A stretch of DNA of 64,000 nt from a gamma proteobacterium SCGC AB-629-P17 (lineage in GTDB: Bacteria; Pseudomonadota; Gammaproteobacteria; PS1; Pseudothioglobaceae), in contig KB889791.1 of assembly GCA_000372785.1 (NCBI GenBank), forward strand, positions 1 through 64,000, in the 5' to 3' direction. Below are positions 27,971 to 38,483 of the stretch, piece after piece; the first letter of the stretch is position 1; each line of letters opens with the position of its first letter. The notes below the pieces were generated by a model. The model made no database searches and was not told the DNA's origin. It was given only the letters and a program-made list of their open reading frames with translations. A program made the translations under genes and the position numbers.

Positions 27971-30900
27971 ATGGTTAGTAATGAATTATTGACTGATTAC
28001 AGTGACTTACGTCAAGCTGTTAGAAGTGCACGTGTGATTAAGGAGCGCCAGGCTTTATCAAATTTAATAAATATAGATAAGACCAGTGCCAAGCAAAGAG
28101 CAGTGATTAGTCAGAAAACATCTGATTTGATTACAAAATTACGCCAAACTAAAAAACCCGATTTGTTATCTCAGTTTATTGCTGAATACAATTTAAATAC
28201 TGAAGAGGGACTCTCGTTGATGACTTTAGCTGAGTCTTTTTTGCGCGTACCTGACAATAAAACTAGAGATAAGCTTTTTTCAGATAAGATTTCAAACAAG
28301 CCCTGGGCAAAACACCTGCGAGGCGGGCAGTCTTCTATAGTCAATATTGCAACTATCGCTCTTAGTATTGCAGATATGATGATAAGTCATGGACATAACG
28401 ATTCCATTAAGGATCGCATTAAGCACGCACTAGAGATTTTATCTAGGCCTGGTATTCGCTTTAGTGCAGGTAGCGTGATGCGATTTTTCGGAACTCAATT
28501 CGTTTTTTCAGAGGGCATAGAGAGTGCCTTAGCTGTTGTTAATCAGAATGTGCATTCTTTCGATATGTTAGGAGAAGCGGCATGGACAATGGCTGATGCA
28601 GATCGCTACTTTTTAGCATACAAAAATGCCCTGATTGCGATTGGAGAAAATAATAATGGAGGTGATATTTTTTTGGCAGACGGGATATCTGTAAAACTCT
28701 CTGCGCTTCATCCGACCTATGATTTTATGCATAAGGAGCGCGTTTTAAAAGAATTGGTTCCAAGGCTATTGACTTTGATTGAAATTGCACAAAGCTTCAA
28801 CGTTGCCATCAACATTGATGCAGAAGAGTGTGATCGGTTGGACATATCACTTGATGTTATTGGAGAGATTGCCAAGAGCATTTCACACTCAAAATGGCAA
28901 GGTTTTGGAGTTGTGGTTCAGGCTTATCAAAAACGAGCTCCCTATGTTTTAGACTGGCTTTATGAGTTAAGCCGAAAAAACAATTTAAAGTTAATGGTTC
29001 GTTTAGTGAAGGGGGCATATTGGGACAGTGAAATCAAGCAAGCTCAAGTATTGGGTGATGTTGATTATCCGGTATTTACAAAAAAATCAAATACCGACTA
29101 CTCCTTTCTGGCTTGTGCGCAAAAGTTGCTTGATATGAGAGATTGTATTTATCCACAGTTTGCCAGTCACAACGCTCATACTCTTATAAGTGTATGTGAG
29201 ATTGCAGGCGACAATGTCGGCTTTGAGGTCCAACGCCTTCATGGCATGGGAGAGTCACTTCACGAGCTTTTATCAAGTCAGTACGGGGTTTTGTCAAGAA
29301 TATATGCTCCTGTTGGTAGTCACAAGGACTTGCTGGCCTATTTGATGAGACGCTTACTTGAAAATGGCGCTAACAGTTCATTTATCAATCACTTGTTTGA
29401 CCAAAACATCAAACCAGAGCATCTAGCCTGTGATATTTTGAGTCAAGTCGAACAAGACCTAGAACACTCTCATCCAAGTATCCTCCTGCCGAAAGATATT
29501 TATCAAAAAATTCGTCAAAACTCCAGTAGTATATTGCTTTCAGAACAGGATGAAGTTGACCATTTGTATCAAAAGCAGCAGCACTGGTTGGGACATAAAT
29601 GGCAAGCTAAATCGATTATATCGGCTGATTGCGTGGATGATGAAATCAGACACAAGGTAATTAACCCTGCTGACTTTAATGACAAGGTGGGGGATGTTAT
29701 TTACGCTACCAAAATGCAATTGGATGAGTGCTTGAAGGTTGCACAAAAAGCATTTAAAGACAAAGGCAATAATCAACCGATCCTTCAAAGTTTAGACCGT
29801 GCAGCTGAGCTCTATGAGTCGAATCAAGAAGAGCTCATGAGTTTGGCAATGAGAGAAGCAGGAAAAACCTATCAAGATGCTATAGACGAGGTGCGTGAAG
29901 CAGTTGATTTCCTCAGGTATTACGCAAACTTGGCACAAAAGGTCATTCCCAAAAAGCGCGAGGCTTTGGGTATTTTTGTGTGTATCAGTCCCTGGAATTT
30001 TCCTTTGGCAATTTTCACAGGTCAAATCGCCGCAGCGCTCTCTGCAGGCAATGTTGTCATTGCAAAGCCTGCCGAAAGTACTTCTCTGATTGCTTACCGG
30101 GCAACGCAGTTATTGTTAGAAGCTGGTATACCATTGGGAGTCTTGCAGTTGGCTTTAGGTGAAGGACCAGATGTGGGTTCTTATCTTGCAAGTCATACAA
30201 GTATTGCCGGTGTCGCCTTTACGGGTTCAACTGGTGTGGCCAAGCTAATCAAGCACAATTTGGTAATGAACGGAAATGCTAAAGCAAGAGTTATTGCAGA
30301 GACAGGAGGTTTGAATGCCATGGTTGTGGATTCAACTGCACTCAGTGAACAAGTCACCAGAGATGTGCTAGATAGCGCTTTCAAAAGTGCAGGTCAACGC
30401 TGTTCAGCGCTAAGAATACTGCTTATCCAGGATGAGTGTTTTGATGAAACTATTTCCATGATAAAAGGCGCCATGCTTGAATTAAAACTTGGAAACCCAA
30501 AGTACCTTTCAACCGATTGCGGTCCGGTCATTAATACTAATGCAAAAACAAAACTTCAGAATCATATAGATCGACTAAGCTCACAAAATAAAGTTATTGC
30601 AGAAGTTAAAAATGAGCTCAGCGATGGTTACTATGTTGCACCAACGATTATTCAACTCAATAGTATAGATGAAATCAATGAGGAGTTTTTTGGACCAATT
30701 CTTCATGTGATTCGCTATAAAAGCAAACACTTGACGGACACGATTGATCGCCTGAATGCAAAAGGTTATGGATTAACATTTGGCATTCATTCCCGAATAA
30801 AAAAACAGGTAGATGAGATTACATCGAGAGTCAATGCAGGAAATATCTATGTAAACCGCAATCAAGTTGGCGCCATTGTCGGTTCACAACCTTTTGGTGG

Positions 30901-31585
30901 AGAAGGATTGTCTGGCACTGGACCCAAGGCGGGCGGTCTGCACGCACTTCATGGTTATAGCCGTAATCTGCAGTATGGAAAAACAAGTGATCAAATTATG
31001 ACGCTATATGATGGTCATGTTGAAGTAACCAGTTTAATTAAACCATCTCTTTCATTTGATGAAAAATTGATAGTCAAACTTCGGCAAGAATTTCCTTCTA
31101 TTGATGCTCAATTTTTTGAATTTTTGCATGAAACAGTTAATACCTATGCATTGAAGCATAGCTTGCCTGGTCCTACGGGAGAGTCAAATGAGCTCAGCTA
31201 TCAAGCGAAGGGCGCTGCGCTGTGTCTTGGGCCAAGCTCGGCTGATACTCTTATACAAACTATTATGGCATTGGCTTTAGGTAATAGTGCTATCAGCTTA
31301 ATAAGTCAAAAAAATTATTCTTCTCTGATCAAGTTAGGTTTTGATAAAGACAATATTTTTAGATTAATAAACGGTCCAAGTTCAAATCTTTTTAGCAGTA
31401 AGCAATATGACCTAATACTCTATTTTGGTGATCTGATGTCGGTTGAACGGGAACTAGCGAACAGGCGTGAAGAGTTAATCCCAATTATGAATTCGGTTTA
31501 TGAGCCCTGGCAATTAGTTAACGAAAGAGTGGTAACCGTAGATACTACAGCATCTGGTGGTAATGCAAATCTGTTAGCACTCTGA
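27971..31585 (+). CDS. putA: Bifunctional proline dehydrogenase / L-glutamate gamma-semialdehyde dehydrogenase
   Basis: Oxidises proline to glutamate with FAD then NAD. It has 1204 residues. The PRODH barrel is at about 80-470 (DGISVKLSALHPTYDF, INIDAEECDRLDISLDV, VRLVKGAYWDSEIKQAQ). The aldehyde dehydrogenase domain is at about 530-1010, with catalytic Glu in ETGGLNAMVV and Cys in SAGQRCSALR. A C-terminal ALDH-superfamily-like segment follows (about 1050-1200). There is no N-terminal ribbon-helix-helix domain, so it should not act as its own repressor as E. coli PutA does. It is divergent from the MttB gene across 131 bases. Confidence 0.95.
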   Translation: MVSNELLTDYSDLRQAVRSARVIKERQALSNLINIDKTSAKQRAVISQKTSDLITKLRQTKKPDLLSQFIAEYNLNTEEGLSLMTLAESFLRVPDNKTRDKLFSDKISNKPWAKHLRGGQSSIVNIATIALSIADMMISHGHNDSIKDRIKHALEILSRPGIRFSAGSVMRFFGTQFVFSEGIESALAVVNQNVHSFDMLGEAAWTMADADRYFLAYKNALIAIGENNNGGDIFLADGISVKLSALHPTYDFMHKERVLKELVPRLLTLIEIAQSFNVAINIDAEECDRLDISLDVIGEIAKSISHSKWQGFGVVVQAYQKRAPYVLDWLYELSRKNNLKLMVRLVKGAYWDSEIKQAQVLGDVDYPVFTKKSNTDYSFLACAQKLLDMRDCIYPQFASHNAHTLISVCEIAGDNVGFEVQRLHGMGESLHELLSSQYGVLSRIYAPVGSHKDLLAYLMRRLLENGANSSFINHLFDQNIKPEHLACDILSQVEQDLEHSHPSILLPKDIYQKIRQNSSSILLSEQDEVDHLYQKQQHWLGHKWQAKSIISADCVDDEIRHKVINPADFNDKVGDVIYATKMQLDECLKVAQKAFKDKGNNQPILQSLDRAAELYESNQEELMSLAMREAGKTYQDAIDEVREAVDFLRYYANLAQKVIPKKREALGIFVCISPWNFPLAIFTGQIAAALSAGNVVIAKPAESTSLIAYRATQLLLEAGIPLGVLQLALGEGPDVGSYLASHTSIAGVAFTGSTGVAKLIKHNLVMNGNAKARVIAETGGLNAMVVDSTALSEQVTRDVLDSAFKSAGQRCSALRILLIQDECFDETISMIKGAMLELKLGNPKYLSTDCGPVINTNAKTKLQNHIDRLSSQNKVIAEVKNELSDGYYVAPTIIQLNSIDEINEEFFGPILHVIRYKSKHLTDTIDRLNAKGYGLTFGIHSRIKKQVDEITSRVNAGNIYVNRNQVGAIVGSQPFGGEGLSGTGPKAGGLHALHGYSRNLQYGKTSDQIMTLYDGHVEVTSLIKPSLSFDEKLIVKLRQEFPSIDAQFFEFLHETVNTYALKHSLPGPTGESNELSYQAKGAALCLGPSSADTLIQTIMALALGNSAISLISQKNYSSLIKLGFDKDNIFRLINGPSSNLFSSKQYDLILYFGDLMSVERELANRREELIPIMNSVYEPWQLVNERVVTVDTTASGGNANLLAL

Positions 31586-31614
31586 TTTTTTGAGTTCAAT
31601 GGGGCTTCTTGTGA

Positions 31615-33114
31615 TTAGACGTCTTTACCGCTTTCAAAGTGGAACTGAGCGCCTTTTCGAATTCCAGAAGGCCATCTTGATGTAATTGTTTTTAGCTGAG
31701 TATAAAAACGCACACCCTCCATACCGTGAATTGAAGAACCGCCGAAAAGTGAACGCTTCCAACCGCCGAAACTGTGCATGGCGACCGGAACAGGAATAGG
31801 TATATTTACACCAACCATGCCCACCTTAACGTTTGAGGTAAAGTGACGAGCAGTGTCACCATCTCGTGTAAAGATGGCAGTGCCATTACCATACTCATGA
31901 TCATTAACAAGCGCCAATGCCTCATCGTAAGTAGACACCCTAACAATCGATAAAACTGGTCCAAAAATTTCATCGGTATAAATTGGCATATTCGGGGTCA
32001 CTTTATCAAACAAGCAACCACCAATATAGAAGCCATCCTTTTTAATCTCTGACCTTCCATCAACTTTGAGTTCAGCGCCCTCGTTAATACCTGATTCGAT
32101 GTAGGACAAAATCTTTTCTTGACTCTGCTTTGAAATAACAGGTCCCATTTCAACGTCGGGTTCATCATAAGCGCCAATTTTAAGAGATGTCACTTTTGGT
32201 TTAAGTGATTCAATCAACTTATCGGCTGTTTCATCACCAACAACGACCACCACAGAAATAGCCATACAGCGCTCACCAGCTGAGCCATAGGCTGCACCAA
32301 TAATAGCATCTGCGCTTTGCTCTAAATCCGCATCAGGCATCACAATCATATGATTCTTTGCACCACATAGAGCCTGAACACGCTTATTGTTACGAGAACC
32401 TTCTTGATAGATGTACTCGCCTACTGCAGTTGAACCTACGAAACTGATTGCACGAACTTGTGGGTTTATAAGTATTTCATCTACAGCTTCTTTGTCGCCC
32501 ACAATCGTATTCAGTACACCTTCAGGAAGACCCGCTTCATGAATTAGCTCAGTGAGTCTTAATCCGCATGAAGGGACTTTCTCAGATAATTTTAGAACGA
32601 AAGTATTGCCACATGAGATTGCAACAGGGTACATCCACATTGGTACCATCGCTGGAAAGTTAAAGGGAACAATACCAGCACAGACACCAATTGGTTGGCG
32701 CAAATTATGACTATCAATACCTGTTGAAACGTCTGCACTAAAGTCAGATTTGAGGTGATTATTAATAGCTGTACAATACTCAACGACTTCTAAACCTCTT
32801 CCAATCTCACCTTTCGCGTCATCAAATGTCTTTCCGTGTTCCTGTGAGATTAGCTCTGCTAATTCGTCGCTATGATTGATTATCAATTCACGATATGCGA
32901 ACATAATTTGTGCACGTTTCGATGGTGTAACTTGACTCCAGTTTTGAAGTGCATTACTTGCAACTTGGATTGCATCTGCTGTGTCTTTTGCGCTTGCGCC
33001 TTCTATCTGCCTAATAACTTCACCTTTGGCTGGGTTATAGACGTCAAAAATACGTCCACAGCTACCTGCAACCTTATTACCACCAATGATATGTTGTAAG
33101 CGATTAATAGACAT
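31615..33114 (-). CDS. mmsA: CoA-acylating methylmalonate-semialdehyde dehydrogenase
   Basis: ALDH-superfamily enzyme of 499 residues converting methylmalonate semialdehyde to propionyl-CoA, or malonate semialdehyde to acetyl-CoA. MmsA-type features are FVGSTAVGEYIYQEGSRNNK, VQALCGAKNHMIVMPDAD (where most ALDHs have a catalytic Glu block), the catalytic Cys in GSAGERCMAISVV, and GWKRSLFGGSSIHGMEGV near the end. It normally serves valine, thymine, beta-alanine or inositol breakdown; no such genes lie next to it, so its pathway here is open. It converges on putA. Confidence 0.92.
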   Translation of the reverse strand: MSINRLQHIIGGNKVAGSCGRIFDVYNPAKGEVIRQIEGASAKDTADAIQVASNALQNWSQVTPSKRAQIMFAYRELIINHSDELAELISQEHGKTFDDAKGEIGRGLEVVEYCTAINNHLKSDFSADVSTGIDSHNLRQPIGVCAGIVPFNFPAMVPMWMYPVAISCGNTFVLKLSEKVPSCGLRLTELIHEAGLPEGVLNTIVGDKEAVDEILINPQVRAISFVGSTAVGEYIYQEGSRNNKRVQALCGAKNHMIVMPDADLEQSADAIIGAAYGSAGERCMAISVVVVVGDETADKLIESLKPKVTSLKIGAYDEPDVEMGPVISKQSQEKILSYIESGINEGAELKVDGRSEIKKDGFYIGGCLFDKVTPNMPIYTDEIFGPVLSIVRVSTYDEALALVNDHEYGNGTAIFTRDGDTARHFTSNVKVGMVGVNIPIPVPVAMHSFGGWKRSLFGGSSIHGMEGVRFYTQLKTITSRWPSGIRKGAQFHFESGKDV

Positions 33115-33148
33115 CGTAATTAATATTTATCATAACGGTTTAAAATTA

Positions 33149-34198
33149 TTATATATTTGATATTGTTTCTGCAAGACGTCTTAGAACGCTTTGTGTTTCT
33201 TCCCAATCTATACAACCATCAGTAACAGAGACACCATACTTCATCTCATTTTGATTGTCCAGTATTTTTTGATTGCCAGAAAACAAATTGCTTTCTAACA
33301 TAATGCCAAAAATTGATTTGTTTCCAGCGACAATTTGTGTACTAATCTCTTCAACCACATTACCTTGAAGTCGATAGTCCTGATTAGAGTTATCGTGAGA
33401 GCAGTCCACCATAATCCTTTCAGGCAAATCATTTTGCTGGAGAAGTTTTTCACAACGCTCAATATCTTCACTATGGTAGTTTGGTTTGATGCCACCCCTT
33501 AGAATAATATGTGACGACTTGTTACCTTTTGCCTTAAATGTTGAAATTTGACCCTTATCATTGATTCCCAAAAAACTTTGAGGTGAAGAACAAGCTTTGA
33601 TTGCATTGACAGCCATTTTGAGGTTTCCATCGGTACCATTCTTAAAACCAACTGTCATTGAAAGACCGCTTGACATTTCACGATGCGTTTGTGATTCAGT
33701 TGTTCTTGCACCTATGGCGCACCAAGAGATGAGATCTGCCAGATATTGAGGGGTGATTGGGTTAAGAGCTTCTGTAGCTGCCGGCATGCCTAAGTCCGCT
33801 AACCAGGTTAAAAATTGGCGACTTTGATAAAGGCCTTTGTCGACATCAAGTGAATTATCCATATCAGGATCACTAATTAAACCTTTCCAACCAATCGTTG
33901 TTCTTGGTTTTTCAAAATAAACTCTCATCACTATATAAAGTGACTCTTTTAATTCTTCACTAAGGGCTTTCAATTTATGTGCGTATTCTTTTGCGGCATC
34001 AAGGTTATGAATTGAACAGGGTCCAACAATCACCATAAATCTAGAATCCTTTTTTGAGAGTATATCGCTCACAACTTCGCGACCAGCCATAATATTTCTC
34101 TTGCCCTTTTGAGTGATGGGCAATTTTTTACTGAGATCATTAGGGGAAGTTATAACAGCTTCGCTAGCTATATTAGTATTGTGAATTTGACGATCCAT
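33149..34198 (-). CDS. aroG: 3-deoxy-7-phosphoheptulonate synthase, class I (AroG/F/H type)
   Basis: First step of the shikimate pathway, from phosphoenolpyruvate plus erythrose 4-phosphate. It has 349 residues. Seen: VGPCSIHNLDAAKEYAHKL (about 58-76), VYFEKPRTTIGWKGLISDP, RTTESQTHREMSSGLS, ILRGGIKPNYH and VDCSHDNSNQ, all in the class I alpha family. Which aromatic amino acid feeds back on it cannot be told, so the aroG symbol is used for the family. Confidence 0.93.
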   Translation of the reverse strand: MDRQIHNTNIASEAVITSPNDLSKKLPITQKGKRNIMAGREVVSDILSKKDSRFMVIVGPCSIHNLDAAKEYAHKLKALSEELKESLYIVMRVYFEKPRTTIGWKGLISDPDMDNSLDVDKGLYQSRQFLTWLADLGMPAATEALNPITPQYLADLISWCAIGARTTESQTHREMSSGLSMTVGFKNGTDGNLKMAVNAIKACSSPQSFLGINDKGQISTFKAKGNKSSHIILRGGIKPNYHSEDIERCEKLLQQNDLPERIMVDCSHDNSNQDYRLQGNVVEEISTQIVAGNKSIFGIMLESNLFSGNQKILDNQNEMKYGVSVTDGCIDWEETQSVLRRLAETISNI

Positions 34199-34334
34199 AA
34201 AAAGTATTTACTAGTTAATTTAATTTATTGGTGATTTTAAACACAACTTACTCTATTATGTTGCTGAGATAAGATAATATGAGCATTAAAAATCCTCAAG
34301 ATTAGATAAAAATATAGAATTGCCTTAATTAATA

Positions 34335-34787
34335 ATGAATGAATTGTTAAAAGACTTCACTTTTGTGGTCGACCTTAATATTGAATGGGGTGATATGGAC
34401 GCCCTTCAACATGTCAACAATATTGAATATTTCAAATATTTTCAAGCGGCTCGAATTGCCTATTTTGAAAAAATTGGTTCTGATGGCGTGTGGGGAGAAA
34501 AACGAATTTCATCGATACTAGCATCAACCCAGTGCAAGTTCATTTACCCACTCGCCTACCCGGATAGTATTTCTGTTGGAGTCAGAGTTGACTCAATGGC
34601 AGACCAGTACTTTACAATGAAATATGCCGTTGTTAGCCACAAGCACCAGAGACTAGCCGCTATCGGTGATGCTAAAGTGGTAATGTTTGACTATGCTAAT
34701 AATAAGAAAGCCTCTATTCCTAATGAGATTAGAAAGACAATCATTGGCCTTGAAAAATTCGTTGACGAGATAGTTGACAAAGACTAG
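34335..34787 (+). CDS. Acyl-CoA thioesterase, hotdog (4HBT/YbgC-FadM type)
   Basis: A 150-residue single hotdog domain. The 4HBT active-site region is WGDMDALQHVNNIEYFKYFQ, with the catalytic Asp in GDMD and the HVNN block, followed by ARIAYFEKIG. The size and motif fit FadM/YbgC-like acyl-CoA thioesterases. The substrate is unknown. The gene is flanked by convergent and divergent genes and appears monocistronic. Confidence 0.87.
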   Translation: MNELLKDFTFVVDLNIEWGDMDALQHVNNIEYFKYFQAARIAYFEKIGSDGVWGEKRISSILASTQCKFIYPLAYPDSISVGVRVDSMADQYFTMKYAVVSHKHQRLAAIGDAKVVMFDYANNKKASIPNEIRKTIIGLEKFVDEIVDKD

Positions 34788-34824
34788 TGCGCTCAGACAC
34801 AAACTGGCTACTAGGTCCAGTAAA

Positions 34825-36531
34825 CTAAGATTGAGCTAATCCTTGAAATTTTGGCATGGCATCAAGTAGTGAACGGGTGTATGCGTGTTTTGGTTGTTCA
34901 AATATATTATCATTGCTGCCGTTCTCCAAGGCTTCACCGTCCTTCATAACAATAACACGATCGCACATTTGACGAATAACTGCTAGATCGTGACTCACAA
35001 AGAGCAGAGTCAAAGAAAATTGTTCTTGTAGATCCTTCAATAGATTGAGTAAATTAGCTTGTACAGAGACATCTAAAGCAGAAGTCGGCTCATCGCAAAA
35101 AATAAAGTCAGGTCGGTATCCTAGCGCCCTTGCAATACCAATTCTTTGGCGTTCACCACCAGAAAAAGCATGAGGCAACTTATCGGCGTCTTCTCGCTTT
35201 AAGCCGACCAAGGACATAAGATCTTGAGCCAATGTTTTGGCTTTATTGTTATCGATAAAGTTATGTATCTTTAAGCCATAGGTAATGTTTTCTCCGGCAC
35301 TCATGCGCGGATTGAGTGAGGAATATGGGTCTTGAAAAATGCACTGCATGGAAAGACAATGTGCTCGACGTTCAGCACTATCGGTTATTAGCTTAAGATC
35401 TTTGCCACGGTAAATGACACTACCTTCAGTGATATCCTCCAAACCTAGAATCATTCTTCCAATGGTTGATTTGCCAGAACCTGATTCTCCAACAATGCCA
35501 ACAGTTTCACCGCGCTGAACTGTGAAATTTACTCCTTTTACAGCAGTAAATGACTGTTTTGCTTTCAATAGACTAGAAGGGGTAATAAATATTTTTGAAA
35601 GATTACGAACTTCCAGTAAAGGCTCATTAGTTGAGTCTTGTGTTGTTTGTTTTTCTTGCAAGTAGTGAAGACCGGTAGAGGTGTCCTCCAAGTTATCTTC
35701 CTCATTTAAAGCGAAACGGTGAAGGCGCTTCTCTATGAGAGGTACTGATGCCATTAACGACCTGGTATAGTCCTGTGTCGGTCTTTGAAGTACCTTATTT
35801 GTTGCATCTTGCTCGACATGTTTTCCATATCTTAGTACGTAGACATAGTCACATGTTTCCGCTATAACACCTATATCGTGGGTTATTAAAATAATGGCAA
35901 TCTGTTCTTGTTGACTCAGCTTAATCAGAGTCTGTAGTACCGATTGTTGAACGGTAACATCCAAAGCAGTTGTTGGTTCATCGGCAATAATAAGCTTGGG
36001 TTTTGCAGCAATTGCGATTGCAAATACAATTCGCTGGCATAGTCCACCAGATAATTGATGGGGATACTTTTGAAGTCGATCTTTGGCAAAGCTGACATCT
36101 GCGCGCTCTAACAACTGAATGGCATATTCTTGGGCATTCTTGCCTCTCATATCGGTGTTAGCTTCTATCGCTTCTATGACTTGTTCGCCGATTGTTAGGA
36201 CAGGGTTAAGGGCGGTCATCGGATTTTGGTATATATAGCCGATTTGGTTGCCACGCAAAGATTCGAATTGTGCTTCACTTAAACCAACAAGCGAATTTCC
36301 AAGAAATCTAATTTCACCACTAACAAGTTTTGCTGGTGGGTCCAGAAGACCCAGGATAGCCCTACCAATAGTTGATTTTCCAGCACCACTTTCACCAACT
36401 ATTCCTACAATTTGTCCTGAATTTACTTTAAGAGAGGTATTATCAAGAGCCTTGAGTACATCACTGCCTTCAGAATTCAAAGGGTAGGTGACTGTTAAGT
36501 TATTTATTTTAAGAAGTGGAGTATTATTCAT
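34825..36531 (-). CDS. Oligopeptide-type ABC transporter, fused double ATPase (DppD-DppF/YejF type)
   Basis: 568 residues holding two complete nucleotide-binding domains. The first (about 5-260) has Walker A GESGAGKSTIGR, signature LSGGLCQRI and Walker B LIIADEPTTALD. The second (about 305-560) has GESGSGKSTIGR, FSGGERQRIG and FIFCDEPTSALD. Each is followed by an oligopeptide-type C-terminal segment (HAYTRSLLDAMP). It powers the importer made with the two permeases upstream and the binding protein at 38555-40153. The first signature reads LSGGLCQ rather than the usual LSGGxRQ. It overlaps the DppC-like gene by 4 bases. Confidence 0.93.
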   Translation of the reverse strand: MNNTPLLKINNLTVTYPLNSEGSDVLKALDNTSLKVNSGQIVGIVGESGAGKSTIGRAILGLLDPPAKLVSGEIRFLGNSLVGLSEAQFESLRGNQIGYIYQNPMTALNPVLTIGEQVIEAIEANTDMRGKNAQEYAIQLLERADVSFAKDRLQKYPHQLSGGLCQRIVFAIAIAAKPKLIIADEPTTALDVTVQQSVLQTLIKLSQQEQIAIILITHDIGVIAETCDYVYVLRYGKHVEQDATNKVLQRPTQDYTRSLMASVPLIEKRLHRFALNEEDNLEDTSTGLHYLQEKQTTQDSTNEPLLEVRNLSKIFITPSSLLKAKQSFTAVKGVNFTVQRGETVGIVGESGSGKSTIGRMILGLEDITEGSVIYRGKDLKLITDSAERRAHCLSMQCIFQDPYSSLNPRMSAGENITYGLKIHNFIDNNKAKTLAQDLMSLVGLKREDADKLPHAFSGGERQRIGIARALGYRPDFIFCDEPTSALDVSVQANLLNLLKDLQEQFSLTLLFVSHDLAVIRQMCDRVIVMKDGEALENGSNDNIFEQPKHAYTRSLLDAMPKFQGLAQS

Positions 36532-37433
36532 TGCATATTCATTGATTTTAAAAAAGGATTATTATGTTCGCGAATTCTGTCTGCAACAACATTAATACAT
36601 AAAACCAGAGAAACTAGAACAAGACCAGGGAAAAGACTAATCCACCATTTTCCAGATAGTAAGTAGTCATTGCCGTTGGCAATCAGTAATCCCAATGACG
36701 GTTCGGTGATTGGAACACCTACACCTAGAAATGACAGCGTTGCTTCCGCACCGATGCAGCCTGAAAGTGACATTGGTACCATAACTAATACTGGTGCAAT
36801 ACTATTAGGTAGCAAAAATTTCAGCATAATTCGCCAGTTAGGAATAGCGGATATTTTTGCCGCATCAATATATTCTTTTTGCATCTCTGATAGCGCAGAG
36901 GATCGAGTAAGTCTTGCTTTGCTAGCCCAAACGCCAATAATGAGGGCATAGATAATCTTATCGACTCCGGTTCCGAATATGGCCAACATCATGAGCGCCA
37001 GTAAAATGCCTGGAAAGCTCACTTTTAAATCAACGGCACGCATAATAACACTCTCTACCCAGCCACCTTTGACCGCTGCTAGAAGTCCAAGAAATACGCC
37101 AATTAAGAAACCAACAGTTGTGGCAACAAATGCAACAAAAAGACTTAATCGTAACCCGTACATAACTGCAGATAATATGTCACGACCAACTGCGTCAGTG
37201 CCAAGCCAAGAGGTAGTGCCATTACCAAGCTTAGATAATGGAGGCAATAGTCCATCCATAATGTCTAAAACCTTCAAATCGTAGGGATTTTGTGGTGCAA
37301 TCCATGGGGCTAAAAGTGCGATTAAAACAAATATAACAAAGCCAATCAAACCAGCAATTGCTATTGGGTGACCAGAAAAAATGGATTTTGTTTGTAAGCT
37401 TAATGTAGCTAATTTTTTTTTGTAATCAATCAT
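36528..37433 (-). CDS. Oligopeptide-type ABC transporter permease (DppC-like)
   Basis: 301-residue inner-membrane protein with about six helices, an N-terminal OppC-type extension and WLGTDAVGRDILSAVMYGLR, diagnostic of DppC/OppC permeases. The cytoplasmic EAA loop (YIDAAKISAIPNWRIMLK...LPNSIAPVLV) contacts the ATPase. It sits between the ATPase gene (4-base overlap) and the DppB-like gene (6-base gap) on the same strand. Confidence 0.93.
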   Translation of the reverse strand: MIDYKKKLATLSLQTKSIFSGHPIAIAGLIGFVIFVLIALLAPWIAPQNPYDLKVLDIMDGLLPPLSKLGNGTTSWLGTDAVGRDILSAVMYGLRLSLFVAFVATTVGFLIGVFLGLLAAVKGGWVESVIMRAVDLKVSFPGILLALMMLAIFGTGVDKIIYALIIGVWASKARLTRSSALSEMQKEYIDAAKISAIPNWRIMLKFLLPNSIAPVLVMVPMSLSGCIGAEATLSFLGVGVPITEPSLGLLIANGNDYLLSGKWWISLFPGLVLVSLVLCINVVADRIREHNNPFLKSMNMQ

Positions 37434-37439
37434 AGGTAG

Positions 37440-38408
37440 TTACTTTTGGTGCCGAATACGTGGGTCTAGAAATGCATACATAACATCCACAACAAAATTA
37501 ATAAAGACAAACATCATAGTTATTAGGATGAGATAGGCAACAACAACTGGCCTATCAATCATATGGATAGAATCTAGTAATAATTTACCGATACCTGGCC
37601 AAGAAAAGATTGTTTCGGTGACTGTCGAGAATGCAATCAGTCCTCCCACTTCTAGTCCTGTAATAGTAACAATCGGTATCAAAATATTGCGAAGAAGGTG
37701 ACGTCTAATAATGCGATTTTTTGTTATTCCTTTGGCTCGAGCAAAGGTCATATATTCTTGGTATAAGATTTCTTGGGTTCCAGACTTAGCAAGCCTTTGC
37801 TGCATACAAATTTTGTAAATCGCGAGATTAATTGCCGGAAGAGCCATGTGCTGTAAGCCATTAAGGGATAACCAGGCCCACTCGATACCAAACATTGAGT
37901 TGGTAAGTCCTCTACCTGAGGCCGGAAGCCATTGCAAAAAAACCGCAAACACCATAATCAAAATTATGGCTTGCCAAAAATTGGGCGTTGAGTAACCTAC
38001 GGTTGTGAAAAAGCTTATTATTTTCGAAGCTCTAGAATTGTTTTTTATACCGGAAAATATTCCGAGAGGGATGCCAATAGCAAGGCCAATAATCATCGCT
38101 AAGAGGGAGATTTCTATTGTGGCTGGAAGGCGCTCCATGATGAGATCAAGTACTGGTCTATTGTGGACAAATGAGGTACCAAAGTCCCCTTGAAGCATAC
38201 CCCCTGCATAGGTAAAGTATTGCTCAAAAAGTGGCTTATCAAGTCCAAGTTCAATGGCTAAGTCGATTTTGTCCTGCTCGGTAAACTCGTCATCCGATAA
38301 CATTTCAACTGGGTCGCCAACCACGTACAGGCCAAAAAAAACGATTAACGACATGACGATCGCTAGTATGCCGCTGTGCCAAAGACGTTTTAAAATGTAC
38401 TTAATCAT
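37440..38408 (-). CDS. Oligopeptide-type ABC transporter permease (DppB-like)
   Basis: 322-residue permease with an N-terminal helix (MIKYILKRLWHSG), the periplasmic GDFGTSFVHNRPV block and five further helices. The EAA loop is YMTFARAKGITKNRIIRRHLLRNILIP, shared with DppB/OppB. It is separated from the upstream binding-protein gene by a strong terminator hairpin at 38484-38531, so permease expression depends on read-through or an internal promoter. Confidence 0.93.
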   Translation of the reverse strand: MIKYILKRLWHSGILAIVMSLIVFFGLYVVGDPVEMLSDDEFTEQDKIDLAIELGLDKPLFEQYFTYAGGMLQGDFGTSFVHNRPVLDLIMERLPATIEISLLAMIIGLAIGIPLGIFSGIKNNSRASKIISFFTTVGYSTPNFWQAIILIMVFAVFLQWLPASGRGLTNSMFGIEWAWLSLNGLQHMALPAINLAIYKICMQQRLAKSGTQEILYQEYMTFARAKGITKNRIIRRHLLRNILIPIVTITGLEVGGLIAFSTVTETIFSWPGIGKLLLDSIHMIDRPVVVAYLILITMMFVFINFVVDVMYAFLDPRIRHQK

Positions 38409-38483
38409 GGATACTTTGACTCTAACTTAGTCCTACAAACGGATAATTGTATTTTTTTTTAAACTATAGATTAAAGCAGTTCA

